A stretch of 64,000 bases of DNA. Origin: a virus. The stretch lies in the IMG/VR virus record IMGVR_UViG_3300036828_000389, positions 1-64,000 of that record, one strand, 5' to 3'. The notes beneath the pieces were generated by a model. That model did no database searches, had not been told where the DNA came from, and worked only from the letters and a program-made list of their open reading frames with translations. A program made the position numbers and the translations under genes. Below are positions 46,100 to 54,992 of the stretch, piece after piece (the stretch's first letter is position 1; every line of letters begins with the position of its first letter).

Positions 46100-46155
46100 C
46101 AAGGGAACCAGGGCGTGGTGGCCCAGGCTCCAGGTGGCGCCGCTATCGGGCGGAA

Positions 46156-46184
46156 GGCCCGTGGTGCTGAGAACACCACGGGCC
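46156..46184 (-). terminator. Perfect 11-bp hairpin after the 46222 stop
   Basis: GGCCCGTGGTG (46156-46166) and CACCACGGGCC (46174-46184) pair exactly with a seven-base loop. It lies about 40 bases beyond the stop of the gene upstream, the same spacing as the plus-strand GC hairpins, and has no U-run. Confidence 0.5.
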
Positions 46185-46221
46185 CCCACTAGCCCTGGGC
46201 GATCCGGAAGATCGCCGGTAC

Positions 46222-47094
46222 TCACCCGTTCAGCTTGCCCTTCGGAGCCTTCTCCAGTTCACCGGATGACCAGCTGGCGGGAGTCAAGCTGAGCCCGGCC
46301 TGCTGATAGACCGGCGCCAGAACCCCACTCACCTGGGTGGTGGTTGCCTGCAACAGGCCGATGAACATGGCCTGGTCCGCAGGATCAGGGAAGGTGCCCA
46401 GGTCCGCCGTGATCTGCTTGGCGAATCTGAGCAGGCTGCCCACGGCGCGCTGGGCCGCCGGATTGGAAACGTAGCTGAGCGCCCGTTCCGGCACGTTGGT
46501 GGCAAACCGGACCTGGACTTTCATCGAGGTCTTGGTGCCATCGGGGTTCACCACGATCCGGGTCAGCGCCCCGGTCACGTTCGGCGCCTTGCTCTTCAGG
46601 TGCTTCGGTGACTCCACCATCACGGTGTGTGCCGGGAGCTTCCCCGACTTGGCCAGGGCGCCCTTGTTGGTCAGGAGGGGCCAGACCAGATCGGTGAGGA
46701 AATCCCACTCGACCGGGAAGTCTGACTTGTCCTCCTCAGACAGTCCCCAGAAGGTGCCGTTGACATCCTCCTGATCGATGCCAAGCTCGGCCACCAGGGG
46801 CAGATTGGCATCAGTGACCATCCGGGGCAGCACGATCCCGGCAACGTGGTCGAGCATCCGCTCACCGTTGATCATGATGGGCTGGTCCCCGTTGGCGGGG
46901 ATGTCCAGCAGACCCCGGCTCTCCAGCACGAACCGCGTCATCTGGGAATCGCGCCAGATGAACCTGGCCGGTGGTGTCGGCAACGGGAATGCCGTGCCCT
47001 GGAACTCGGACAGATCCAGTTCCAGGGGTGGGGGTGGGGCTCCGGGCGTCGCCGCCGGAACCTCCTCCTCCACCGTAGTGGGTGTATCGGTCAT
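46222..47094 (-). CDS. Hypothetical protein (290 aa)
   Basis: Acidic Pro-rich N-terminus (TTVEEEVPAATPGAPPPPLE), then an alpha/beta domain (FIWRDSQMTRFVLESRG, DHVAGIVLPRMVTDANLPLV) and a C-terminal helical part. AAAGGAGAAG precedes ATG 47094 at a suitable distance; sequence upstream in frame is shadow. It has a strong promoter about 90 bases upstream. Role unknown. Confidence 0.65.
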   Translation of the reverse strand: MTDTPTTVEEEVPAATPGAPPPPLELDLSEFQGTAFPLPTPPARFIWRDSQMTRFVLESRGLLDIPANGDQPIMINGERMLDHVAGIVLPRMVTDANLPLVAELGIDQEDVNGTFWGLSEEDKSDFPVEWDFLTDLVWPLLTNKGALAKSGKLPAHTVMVESPKHLKSKAPNVTGALTRIVVNPDGTKTSMKVQVRFATNVPERALSYVSNPAAQRAVGSLLRFAKQITADLGTFPDPADQAMFIGLLQATTTQVSGVLAPVYQQAGLSLTPASWSSGELEKAPKGKLNG

Positions 47095-47187
47095 GCTGTT
47101 CTTCTCCTTTACCTTGTCCCCTATGAGCCGTAGCTGGCGGGGTTGTGGTCTGCGTTTGATGACCCAGCCGCAAACTGGGTGACAACA

Positions 47188-47216
47188 CTTATACTCCCAT
47201 TGTGGGGTGCCGTCAA
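47188..47216 (-). promoter_or_regulatory. Sigma70-type promoter TTGACG-N17-TATAAG
   Basis: On the minus strand TTGACG (47211-47216) and TATAAG (47188-47193) are 17 bases apart, close to the vegetative consensus. It lies at the 3' end of the helicase gene and would give a leader of about 85 bases to the 47094 start. The same -35 appears at 52973. Confidence 0.7.
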
Positions 47217-48772
47217 GGCGTGTGGTCAACCAGGTATCCCGACAGGCTCTGGAGGTCGAGCTTCAGGCGCCCCCGGGCGTCGATGCCCTGGCCGTCGATC
47301 ACCGCGGCCGCCACCTTCGCCTTCTGCTTCAGCAGGGCATGCTGATACTGCTCGATGCTGTCCTCGACCTGGAGGCTGATCAGGGTGACGGTGCGGAACC
47401 GGGAGGACAGCCGGATGATGCGCGCCTGGCGTTGGGCGTAGGCACCAGCGCTCCAGGGCAAGTCATATGAAATGAGGTAGTTAGCCATGGGAAGGTCTAG
47501 ACCGACACCACCAGCATCAGAACTCAGGAAGAGCCGGGTCTCGGGGTCGACGGCGAACTGAGCCTTGGCGGCGTCGCGGTCCCGCTGGCTGACTCGGCCG
47601 GTGAACATCACCGACTTGGTCAGGGTGGCGGTCTCGGCCGCCAGCATGTCGAGGGCGTCTATAAAGAAGGAGAAGAGGACAACCTTGTTCCGGGGGCTGG
47701 CCCCCAGGATGTCGATCAGCATCTCCATGGTGGCCCGGAGCTTCGGGGACTCGTCCAGGCCGTCCAGGTGGCCGCCCTCCCATAGCTCCTGGGCGTACTC
47801 GGAGCCGCCCCGGCGCCCGTCCCTGATCGCACCGCGGAACCGACCGGCCGAGTTGGCCAGCAGCTGGGGATGATCGCACAGCATCCTGAGGGCCAGCAGC
47901 TTGGCCATGATCCGGCCGCGGGCGTCGCCGCTGTCGTCACCGTGGTAGAAGGCGAACACGTTGAAATTCCCGAACGTGTACATCACCTCTTCGATATCGT
48001 GCTGGAGGTCGGACACAATGTGCCGGTAGAGCTTGGCCCCCGCCCGGTCGAGTTCTACCGGCACGACCTGTTCGGTCACGGCGGGCAATTGATCGGCTAC
48101 CTCGTCCCTGGTGTGGCGGATCATGTTGTCCGACAACAGCTTGTGCAACGTCGGCAGGTTCCGGTAGGTGCGGACGCGGCCCCAGTGATCCCGAACGATA
48201 AATGCGCGGTCGAAGATGTCCCACCGGCCCAGCGCATCCGGCTTTACCCATTGCATGATGCTGAAGACCTCTTCGGCGCGATTCTCAACGGGCTGGCCGG
48301 TCAAGCCCCATTGAAACGTGGCCTTCAGCTGCTTGAGGCGGCGCGACCGCTTGGCCTTGAACCCCTTGGCCCAGGTCACCTCGTCCGCGATGATGAAGTC
48401 GCGCGGCAGCTTGGAGATGACCTGCCAGTCCGACAGGAACAGGTCGGGGTTGAAGATCAAGTACTCACCGCGCCCGGCCTTGTAGTCGCTGTAGTAGCTC
48501 AGCCGCTCCCGGGGGTCGCCCTCCACCAGGATGACCTTGGCGTCGCCTCCGGTGAACTCCTCCAGCATCTGGCGCCACTGTCGCTTGAGGCTGGCCGGGC
48601 AGATGATGAAGCCGCCGCCGATGTCACCCTGGTCGAACAGCTGCTCCGTGGCCGCGATGGACACGACCGTTTTGCCCAGACCCATGTCCATGGCCAGGAG
48701 CAGCTGCCGTGCCGCGATCATACGCTCGACGGCGGCAGCCTGGAAGGGGTACAGCTGGCCCTTGAAGCTCAC
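47213..48772 (-). CDS. SNF2/DEAD-type helicase (519 aa)
   Basis: Walker A MDMGLGKT (28-35), Walker B variant IADEVTW (130-133 DEVT rather than DEAH/DESH), motif III-like LTGQPVEN, and a C-terminal lobe with FLSSDAGGVGLDL and QRQARIIRL-type motif VI. It resembles phage-encoded SNF2 helicases near replication genes. It is distinct from the SMARCAL1-like protein at 9044. GTG start in a GTGA overlap with the primase gene. Confidence 0.85.
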   Translation of the reverse strand: MSFKGQLYPFQAAAVERMIAARQLLLAMDMGLGKTVVSIAATEQLFDQGDIGGGFIICPASLKRQWRQMLEEFTGGDAKVILVEGDPRERLSYYSDYKAGRGEYLIFNPDLFLSDWQVISKLPRDFIIADEVTWAKGFKAKRSRRLKQLKATFQWGLTGQPVENRAEEVFSIMQWVKPDALGRWDIFDRAFIVRDHWGRVRTYRNLPTLHKLLSDNMIRHTRDEVADQLPAVTEQVVPVELDRAGAKLYRHIVSDLQHDIEEVMYTFGNFNVFAFYHGDDSGDARGRIMAKLLALRMLCDHPQLLANSAGRFRGAIRDGRRGGSEYAQELWEGGHLDGLDESPKLRATMEMLIDILGASPRNKVVLFSFFIDALDMLAAETATLTKSVMFTGRVSQRDRDAAKAQFAVDPETRLFLSSDAGGVGLDLPMANYLISYDLPWSAGAYAQRQARIIRLSSRFRTVTLISLQVEDSIEQYQHALLKQKAKVAAAVIDGQGIDARGRLKLDLQSLSGYLVDHTP

Positions 48773-49662
48773 CAGAATCCAGCCAGGATGGCGTCATCGA
48801 CGGCCTTGGCCACCTGGTCAGCATCGCACTCACCCGGATCCTTCTTCCCCGGGGCGTGGATGTAGTTGAAGACGGTGGTGGGCAAGCGGTGATGCCAGCG
48901 CTCGTCCAGGATGGCTCGGGTGGCCTTGATGCCAGCGGTGTCGTTGTCGAGCGCCAGGATCACCGAGTGGAAGTGTTCCACGATCAGGTACATCTGCCGG
49001 TCGCTCACGCTGGCGCCGAAGCTGGCCACGGCGGGGAAGCCCAGGCCATGAAGGTAGACCACGTCCAACGGCGACTCGACCAGTAGTACCTGGTGGGTCT
49101 CGTCCTGCTCCAGGCGATGGAGCCCGAACAGGGTGCGGCTCTTCTTGATGCCGGGCGGGTGGTTGCGGACGTTCTCCCCCTTGGCCTGGTAGCCCCACAA
49201 GTCCCCTACCGGCCCGAAGATAGGTAGTACCCACTCGGCCAGTTCGTAGTTCCAGAGCAGCCCGAAGTGGATGCACGCCTCCAGGGTCAGCTGGCGCCGA
49301 TCCCGGGCCCGGCGCGGCGGCTCCGAGAAAGCGCGCAGCTGATCCTCGATGTCTGTACTCTCCGGCGGCTGCCAGGTCTCCCAGTTGCTGTCCGAGACCA
49401 GATCTACGTCGTGGTCGCGCAGGAGCTTATGGGCCTCCCACACGCCCAGCTGGGTCTGCTCGATGATGAGCCGGACCAGGGAGCCCTTGTACTCGCAGCT
49501 GAAGCAATGGTGCTGGCCGGTGCGCCTGTTGATCGACCAGTGCCGCGGCCTCTGCTCCCGCTGGCCGGTCCGGCGCTCATGCTCTGGGCACCGGCCCTGG
49601 ATCTCGTCCCCCATGGAATGAAGATCCAGGATGCCGATCTGATACAAGAGATCCTCAAGCAT
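48769..49662 (-). CDS. DnaG-like primase (297 aa)
   Basis: An N-terminal CHC2 zinc site (C25, H28, C53, C56; RCPEHERR and HHCFSCEYKG) and a TOPRIM domain with VLLVESPLDVV (E196) and ILALDNDTAG (D239, D241) are in the order of DnaG primases, though it is about half their length and lacks the helicase-binding C-terminal domain. ATG 49662 overlaps the helicase stop by 8 bases (ATGCTTGA). Confidence 0.85.
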   Translation of the reverse strand: MLEDLLYQIGILDLHSMGDEIQGRCPEHERRTGQREQRPRHWSINRRTGQHHCFSCEYKGSLVRLIIEQTQLGVWEAHKLLRDHDVDLVSDSNWETWQPPESTDIEDQLRAFSEPPRRARDRRQLTLEACIHFGLLWNYELAEWVLPIFGPVGDLWGYQAKGENVRNHPPGIKKSRTLFGLHRLEQDETHQVLLVESPLDVVYLHGLGFPAVASFGASVSDRQMYLIVEHFHSVILALDNDTAGIKATRAILDERWHHRLPTTVFNYIHAPGKKDPGECDADQVAKAVDDAILAGFW

Positions 49663-50914
49663 TGTTTTCGTCGTCCTCGTCAACGACATCGTCGCGCCCG
49701 TAGACCACCTCGTCCATCTCCGTGATGGTGCCGTTGTCCCAGTCGAACCGGAGCCGGATCTCCTTGGTCGATGAGTGGCGCGCCGCGATGATCTTCAGCA
49801 CCCGCTCCTCCGGGTTGTCGCCCTTCTCGACCCCGAAGATCACGTCGGAGTCCTGGCCGAAGCTGCTGCTGTAGCCCACCGAGTTAAGGCTCAGCTTGCC
49901 CTTACGGGCCTTCCAGGTTAGAGCCTGGGTGGTGATCACGATGGGGATATGGGCCCGCTGAGCCAGCCGCTTGAGGCTCCTGGTGATGCTGGTAAGAGCC
50001 TGGGCGGACCCTGGCTCCGTGTCGGTTAGTTCGGCGTCCATCATGTAGGCGCCATCCACGAAGACCACGTCGGGCTTGTGCTGGGCCACTTTGGCGGCCA
50101 GGCCGGACACTGTGGTGGTGCTGCTGGCGTCGTGGACGAAGACCATGGGCGCCATGTCCTGCATGGCATGCATCGTCTTCCGCAGTCGTGACCACTCCTG
50201 GCCGGTCAGCTTGCCGTTGGCCAGTCGGTTGTAACTGACCCCGGCGCGGAAGGCACTGTGGCGCATGGCCTGCTCCTCGTTGCTCATCTCAAAGGTGACG
50301 AAGAGGGTCTTCCGTCGAGCGTTATGGGCGGCGATGGCCATACACAGCAGGATCATGGACTTGCCGTCCTTGGGCAGCCCCACCAGGGACACCAGCTGCT
50401 CCGGCTGGAGTCCGGCGGTAGCCAGATCCATGCTGGGGAACCCGGTGGTGATGCCACGGAGCCCGTGGTCGCTGGTCAAGGTCTTGCAGTAGGCCAACCA
50501 TGCCTCCGTGGTCTGGGTGAAGTCGGTGTCGGACAAGTCCGAGACCTCCGTGTGGGCGGTCTCGACCCCGTGCGCCATGATCCGCAGGACCGTGGCCGCG
50601 TCACCTTGCTTGAGGGGATCCTTGACCTGGTCGAGCATCTCTGCCACCAGGGAGTAACGGTGCCGGGCCCGTAGCTCCTGGAGATACCAGGACATGGGCT
50701 CCGGCGTTTCGATCAGGTCATAGGCCGGGAACAGGTGGTGTAGGACAGCCTCTGTGGGGCTGGCGTTGTGTTCGGACCAGTAGTCCAGCATGGCGTTGAA
50801 GACATGCACGTTGTCCAGGTCTGAGAAGTAGCTGGCCGTGATCCTGGCGTCCAGTAGTGACCGGAAATCACTGGTCTCTACCGCTTTACAGAGGGCGGCC
50901 CATTCGATATCCAT
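49655..50914 (-). CDS. DnaB-like replicative helicase (419 aa)
   Basis: An N-terminal helical domain (residues 1-100) is followed by a RecA-type ATPase with Walker A GLPKDGKS (179-186), FEMSNEEQ, Walker B VVFVDGAYMM and the sensor-like ITTQALT. This is the hexameric helicase fold. It stands between the loader and the primase, so the three probably act together at the fork. Confidence 0.85.
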   Translation of the reverse strand: MDIEWAALCKAVETSDFRSLLDARITASYFSDLDNVHVFNAMLDYWSEHNASPTEAVLHHLFPAYDLIETPEPMSWYLQELRARHRYSLVAEMLDQVKDPLKQGDAATVLRIMAHGVETAHTEVSDLSDTDFTQTTEAWLAYCKTLTSDHGLRGITTGFPSMDLATAGLQPEQLVSLVGLPKDGKSMILLCMAIAAHNARRKTLFVTFEMSNEEQAMRHSAFRAGVSYNRLANGKLTGQEWSRLRKTMHAMQDMAPMVFVHDASSTTTVSGLAAKVAQHKPDVVFVDGAYMMDAELTDTEPGSAQALTSITRSLKRLAQRAHIPIVITTQALTWKARKGKLSLNSVGYSSSFGQDSDVIFGVEKGDNPEERVLKIIAARHSSTKEIRLRFDWDNGTITEMDEVVYGRDDVVDEDDENNA

Positions 50915-51363
50915 CAGCTGACCGTGATGGGTTGGTCGGGATCGAGGTAGTACCCGCGCGGCCCGTAGCTCCAGCGTTGCTCCTCGACGCCGTAGTACAC
51001 CCGGTCGACATCCGGCATCTGGGGCAGCATGCGGCCCAGGTCAGACGGGGTCTCGCTGTAGACGTAGCGGACTGGTAGGTTGCGCCGCTCTATCCATCTG
51101 GCTACGGCCAGGGCGAAGTTCGGGCCCCGGGTGGTGAGGCACACGTCCAGGCGCATGTCGGTGCGCTGGAAGAGTGACCACATGAGGGCGACGGTGCGCT
51201 CCTGGATCTCCCAGTAGCCCACGGCGGCGTCCCAGAGCGCCATGCGACGTTTGATGTCCTCCAGCAGCCGGATCGTCCTGCTGTCGGGCAGGATGGCTAT
51301 CGTGCCCTCCCAGATAAAGATGATCCGGCGCGGGCTGAAGATGCCTAGCTGTCCTTTTTCCAC
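50914..51363 (-). CDS. Hypothetical alpha/beta protein (149 aa)
   Basis: IIFIWEGTIA at the start and LDVCLTTRGPNFALAVARWI in the middle recall HAD-type hydrolases, but the nucleophile motif DxDxT is absent (FIWEGTI), so an enzyme role is doubtful. It lies between the loader and the helicase gene, overlapping the former by 19 bases. GTG start. Confidence 0.55.
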   Translation of the reverse strand: MEKGQLGIFSPRRIIFIWEGTIAILPDSRTIRLLEDIKRRMALWDAAVGYWEIQERTVALMWSLFQRTDMRLDVCLTTRGPNFALAVARWIERRNLPVRYVYSETPSDLGRMLPQMPDVDRVYYGVEEQRWSYGPRGYYLDPDQPITVS

Positions 51364-52007
51364 TGTTCGATCTTGTTGTTCATAGCGATCTGGTCCCGGT
51401 AGTCGTCACCTACGATCCCGACCATAAAGGAGCATTCGGTCAGCACACTGGTGAGTCCTTCGGTGTAGCGGTTGTCCAGTTCACTGAGGCGTAGGTTGCA
51501 GGTCACCAGAGTGGGTAGGCGGCGGTTGTAGCGAAACCGGACCAAGTCGAAGAGTTGCTGACCTGACCAACCGGACTCAGAGGCGTACTCCCGGCCCACG
51601 TCGTCCAGGAGCAACCAGTCGGCACCTTGCTTGGGGGAGCGCCCCTGCCCCTGGATATAGCGCAGACGGTCATGCACCTCATCTGCTTGCTCGCAGTATT
51701 CCTCGTAGTCCTCTCTCGTCAGGTTGTCGAGCCGCCAGCTGTCCTTGATCAGCTGCACGTAGGCGGACATCTCGATGGACTCCACCCGGTAACCCTTCTC
51801 CCGGGCGGCGCTAATCACCACACTGGCCAGCGTGGTCTTGCCCACGCCGATGGGGCCCATGAAGGTAATCCCTTGACCTGCTACACGGTGGAGTTCTAGG
51901 TCTTCGATATAGACCCGCACTATCTCCTTGGCGTCATGTTGAGTTTCGTGCGTCGGCTGGTAGTCGTCCAGGGTCTGGCCGCGGTACCTTCTGAACACGC
52001 CCTTCAT
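51345..52007 (-). CDS. DnaC-like AAA+ helicase loader (220 aa)
   Basis: Walker A GPIGVGKT (51-58), Walker B WLLLDDVGRE (about 132-140), then LPTLVTCNLRLSEL (sensor I-like) are typical of DnaC/IstB-type ATPases that load replicative helicases. It precedes the DnaB-like gene in the same operon. The start overlaps the WhiB stop (ATGA). Confidence 0.8.
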   Translation of the reverse strand: MKGVFRRYRGQTLDDYQPTHETQHDAKEIVRVYIEDLELHRVAGQGITFMGPIGVGKTTLASVVISAAREKGYRVESIEMSAYVQLIKDSWRLDNLTREDYEEYCEQADEVHDRLRYIQGQGRSPKQGADWLLLDDVGREYASESGWSGQQLFDLVRFRYNRRLPTLVTCNLRLSELDNRYTEGLTSVLTECSFMVGIVGDDYRDQIAMNNKIEQWKKDS

Positions 52008-52384
52008 CGTTTCCCCTTTCGTCGGTCCACGCCTGGCGTCCGGCTACGACGTTCCCTCAGCCTGGCGATAATGGTGGTGTAGGTAGCGGTTGACCAGTTC
52101 TGCCTCCAATCCTTAAAGCGCTTCTTGCCGGTGGCGATGCGGTGCCGCTCCTGTTCGGTATAACCGGCGAAGATGCCAGCCTCTTCTGGGTGAGCGATGC
52201 CGTACCGGGCACACTGCTCAAACACCGGGCACCTACCACAGGCGTACTGACGGATCCAGGCCAGGTCATCGATCTCGTAGCTGAACCAGAGCCCGGGGTG
52301 ATCCTTACATTTCCTGGAGGGATCCGACATGAAGCTGTTGTCAGCCCGGCCGTAGGCCCACAGGTGAGTGGTTGGAGCGGTCAC
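52004..52384 (-). CDS. WhiB-like transcription regulator (126 aa)
   Basis: Cysteines 26, 49, 52 and 58 in the canonical order (YACGRCPVFEQC is C-x2-C-x5-C) and the turn AGIFAGYTEQER identify a WhiB-like 4Fe-4S protein. The C-terminus is basic (RLRERRSRTP, DRRKGKR) for DNA contact. It is the second gene of the rightmost minus operon and starts at a GTG overlapping the preceding stop. Confidence 0.85.
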   Translation of the reverse strand: MTAPTTHLWAYGRADNSFMSDPSRKCKDHPGLWFSYEIDDLAWIRQYACGRCPVFEQCARYGIAHPEEAGIFAGYTEQERHRIATGKKRFKDWRQNWSTATYTTIIARLRERRSRTPGVDRRKGKR

Positions 52385-52887
52385 CGGTCGAACCAGTACT
52401 CCAGTGAAGACCTGTCCACTCTGACCTGTCCAGCCCTGTTGGGGGTATACTGTACGCCCTCCGTCTGGGCAGACCTCTCGCCGGAAAACCTGAGGCTCCT
52501 TCCGCCTCCGCTGCGCTCCGGCTCAGGAGCAGAAGTGTGCTGGCCACCCCAGTGCCCTGTGGGCACTAGACTATCCTGCCTGCCGAAAAATTTTCTAGTC
52601 GAAGTGAGATTTCGGCCTTTGACCAGGGGTGGAGGAGGGCAGGAACAGGAAACCAGGATCTGAAATCCTCCTGTGTCCAGTCCAATGATGGCGTCGTTGT
52701 CTATTAATTGCTTTATGAGATCCCGGGCTCTGCCCATGGAGTTGTGGGAGTTATAGACGTAGCGAGCCAAATCGTCCGCGACTTCTGATGGCGTCCAACG
52801 CAACACTCCCTTCCGTGTGGCCTTCCGGCTCATGCGGCTCAAAGCGCGGTGGAGCGATGTTTGTTCAAGCTCACGACAGTTCTCCAT
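52381..52887 (-). CDS. Probable DNA-binding protein, first gene of replication operon (168 aa)
   Basis: Residues 30-75 (RWTPSEVADDLARYVYNSHN, RARDLIKQLIDNDAI, GLDTGGFQILVS) look like a winged helix. The rest is Ser/Pro/Gly-rich and less convincing. AAGGAGGG precedes the ATG at nine bases, and the stop overlaps the WhiB start (GTGA), which supports the frame over a competing plus-strand frame. A regulator role is inferred. Confidence 0.6.
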   Translation of the reverse strand: MENCRELEQTSLHRALSRMSRKATRKGVLRWTPSEVADDLARYVYNSHNSMGRARDLIKQLIDNDAIIGLDTGGFQILVSCSCPPPPLVKGRNLTSTRKFFGRQDSLVPTGHWGGQHTSAPEPERSGGGRSLRFSGERSAQTEGVQYTPNRAGQVRVDRSSLEYWFDR

Positions 52888-52949
52888 GAGCGCCGCCCTC
52901 CTTGATTGTTGACGGTGTTACGTCCCGGTCCCTGCCGGGAGGTGGTTCG

Positions 52950-52978
52950 GGTGTACTACCGCCAGTCGACCGCGTCAA
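52950..52978 (-). promoter_or_regulatory. Promoter TTGACG-N17-TACACC for the replication operon
   Basis: On the minus strand TTGACG (52973-52978) is followed after 17 bases by TACACC (52950-52955), about 60 bases upstream of the 52887 start. The -35 and spacing equal those at 47188-47216. The remainder of the gap 52888-53067 shows no gene. Confidence 0.55.
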
Positions 52979-53041
52979 GCTGATGCGGGAAGTTGTCGGA
53001 GATCCCCAGGTTGTCCCCAGTCAGGGGTGGTCGCGGTGGAC

Positions 53042-53066
53042 AAAGCCTTGGTGCATAGGCTTTTTT
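53042..53066 (+). terminator. Hairpin with U-run directly before the terminase start
   Basis: AAAGCCT and AGGCTTT pair across an eight-base loop (TGGTGCAT) and run into TTTTTT, a classical intrinsic terminator shape. It ends one base before the GTG of the terminase gene. TAGGCT inside it also stands six bases before that GTG, like a leaderless -10. Confidence 0.5.
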
Positions 53067-53067
53067 C

Positions 53068-54720
53068 GTGACCTATGTGGACGATCCGCGCCTGGACGAG
53101 CCTGAGTCTGATGGTGAGGAGGAGGGGGCTGAGCTTTCCGATGAGCTACAGGATCTGGCCCCTGCTGTCCTCGACCCAGGTGACCAGCAGTTTGTAGATC
53201 GCCTGGTAGATAAAATCTGGCAGTTCACCCTGGAATTCAGCGGCGTCGCCATGTTTCCGTACCAGGCTGCTCTCGGTCGACGCATCATTGAGTCGGTGGT
53301 AGGTAGCGACGGCTCCACCATCACCGGAGAGTTCTCCCGCCAGTCGGGCAAGACGGAGGTGGTGGCCAACGTGGCCGCCAGCCTCATGATCCTGCTGCCC
53401 AGGTTGGCCGCCATGTTCCCAGAGTTCGGGCCCCTCCAGAAGTATCTCCGCGGCGTCATGGTGGGATGCTTCGCTCCAGTTGAACAGCAGGTAGAGACCC
53501 TGTTCGGCCGGGTGGTCGACCGGCTCACCAGCGACCGGGCCCTGGAGCTACTGGAGGATCCGGACATCGATGACGAGGTCCGTCCCGGCTCCCGTAAGGT
53601 CCGCCTGAAGAAGTGCCAGAGCTTCTGCGCCATGCAGACCGCCAACCCCCGGGCCAAGATCGAGTCGAAGAGCTACCACATCATCTTCATCGATGAGTCC
53701 CAGAGTGTGGACGAATATACTCTGAACAAGAGCATCGGACCCATGGGCGCCTTCTATTTAGCAACCATGGTCATGACCGGCACCCCCGATGTGACCAAGG
53801 GCGTGTTCTACAAGACCATCCAGCACAACAAGAGGATGGAGCTACGCCGGGGCGGCCGGAAGAACCACTTCCACTTCGACTGGAAGTACTGCGCCCGGTA
53901 CAACCGTAACTATGCGGCTTATATTCGGGGTGAGGCTCTACGGATTGGTGAGGACTCTGACGAGTTCCGGCTCAACTACAAGCTGGAGTGGCTGCTGGAG
54001 CGGGGCATGCTCATCACCGAGTCCCGGTTGGATGAGCTTGGTGACCCCAGCATGCCCATCGTCCAGAGCTACTGGAAGAGCCCGCTCATCGCCGGGATCG
54101 ACTTCGCCCGCAAGATGGACTCGACCGTCGCCACCGTGGTGTGGGTGGATTGGGACCGGCCCGATGAGTTAGGGCTGTACGACCATCGTATTTTGGGATG
54201 GCTGGAGATGCATGGGGAAGAATGGGAGACCCAGTACTGGCGACTTGTGGACTGGTTCTCCAATTACTCCGTGATGGCTATCGGCGTCGACGCGCAAGGC
54301 GTGGGTGACGTAGCAGCTGACCGGCTGAAGCGACTGCTTCCGAACATCCAGGTGGAACCACTGTCGTCGCAGATCGCGGATCAGTCCATGCGGTGGAAGC
54401 ACCTTCAGCAGCTGCTACAACGTGGCCTGCTGTCCTGGCCCGCCCACCCAAAGGCCAAGAAGACCAAGAACTGGCGCCGGTTCCGCCAGCAGATGATCGA
54501 CGTGGAGAAGAGCTACAAGGGCGCCCACATGATGGTGGAGGCCCCCAACGAGGCCGGGGTCCACGACGACTACGTCGACAGCCTGGCCTGCGCCACCATC
54601 ATGAGCCGGACGTTGATGGTGCCGGAGGTCGAGATCATGACCACTCCGTGGTCGCCGTCACCTCGACACGGAGAACGGGTCCGCCGCCCCCGGGCTAGGG
54701 CCGGAGTAAGCCTGGGCTAG
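53068..54720 (+). CDS. Large terminase subunit (550 aa)
   Basis: The ATPase has GEFSRQSGKTE (Walker A) and YHIIFIDESQS (Walker B); MVMTGTP is the coupling motif. The nuclease has IAGIDFARKMDST, AIGVDAQGVGD and VHDDYVDSLACA, with Asp residues suited to two metals. It packages DNA into the prohead. The N-terminal 35 residues are acidic. The start is GTG 53068 without a clear ribosome binding site. It ends ERVRRPRARAGVSLG. Confidence 0.9.
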   Translation: MTYVDDPRLDEPESDGEEEGAELSDELQDLAPAVLDPGDQQFVDRLVDKIWQFTLEFSGVAMFPYQAALGRRIIESVVGSDGSTITGEFSRQSGKTEVVANVAASLMILLPRLAAMFPEFGPLQKYLRGVMVGCFAPVEQQVETLFGRVVDRLTSDRALELLEDPDIDDEVRPGSRKVRLKKCQSFCAMQTANPRAKIESKSYHIIFIDESQSVDEYTLNKSIGPMGAFYLATMVMTGTPDVTKGVFYKTIQHNKRMELRRGGRKNHFHFDWKYCARYNRNYAAYIRGEALRIGEDSDEFRLNYKLEWLLERGMLITESRLDELGDPSMPIVQSYWKSPLIAGIDFARKMDSTVATVVWVDWDRPDELGLYDHRILGWLEMHGEEWETQYWRLVDWFSNYSVMAIGVDAQGVGDVAADRLKRLLPNIQVEPLSSQIADQSMRWKHLQQLLQRGLLSWPAHPKAKKTKNWRRFRQQMIDVEKSYKGAHMMVEAPNEAGVHDDYVDSLACATIMSRTLMVPEVEIMTTPWSPSPRHGERVRRPRARAGVSLG

Positions 54721-54879
54721 TACGGCAGCCAGGTTCTTCTGAATCTCGTCCTTGCTGTTGCCACCCAGCTTGTCGCCCTGGGCGATATACCGATCAGCTG
54801 GGCCCCGCCGTCGTTTCATCGGCACGGTACCGGTCGCACGCTGCATGGCGCTCAGCTGAGCCCGCTCCTGGGACGCCAT
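54658..54879 (-). CDS. Small basic protein on the opposite strand (73 aa)
   Basis: MASQERAQLSAMQRATGTVP, then MKRRRGPADRYIAQGDKLGG and a helical tail. Codon choice resembles real genes, and it fills the gap between terminase and head genes, overlapping the terminase 3' end by 63 bases antisense. The ATG follows TACGCT by six bases, the leaderless layout. Function unknown. Confidence 0.45.
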   Translation of the reverse strand: MASQERAQLSAMQRATGTVPMKRRRGPADRYIAQGDKLGGNSKDEIQKNLAAVLAQAYSGPSPGAADPFSVSR

Positions 54880-54992
54880 GGCTCAAGCGTAACCGATAGC
54901 AACTACATGGTGCCCTATCGCCGGGTGGCCGCGGTGTGAACCGGAGGCGTCACTAGCGTTCATGGAAACACCATAGAAGGAGCGCGTGCCGT

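Noticed and set aside
50914-51363. HAD hydrolase annotation for the 149-aa protein
   Set aside because: The nucleophile motif DxDx(T/V) is not present at the expected position, so only a loose fold resemblance is stated.
52142-52663. 173-codon plus-strand frame opposite WhiB and the 52381 gene
   Set aside because: WhiB cysteines and the GTGA overlap fix the minus-strand reading.
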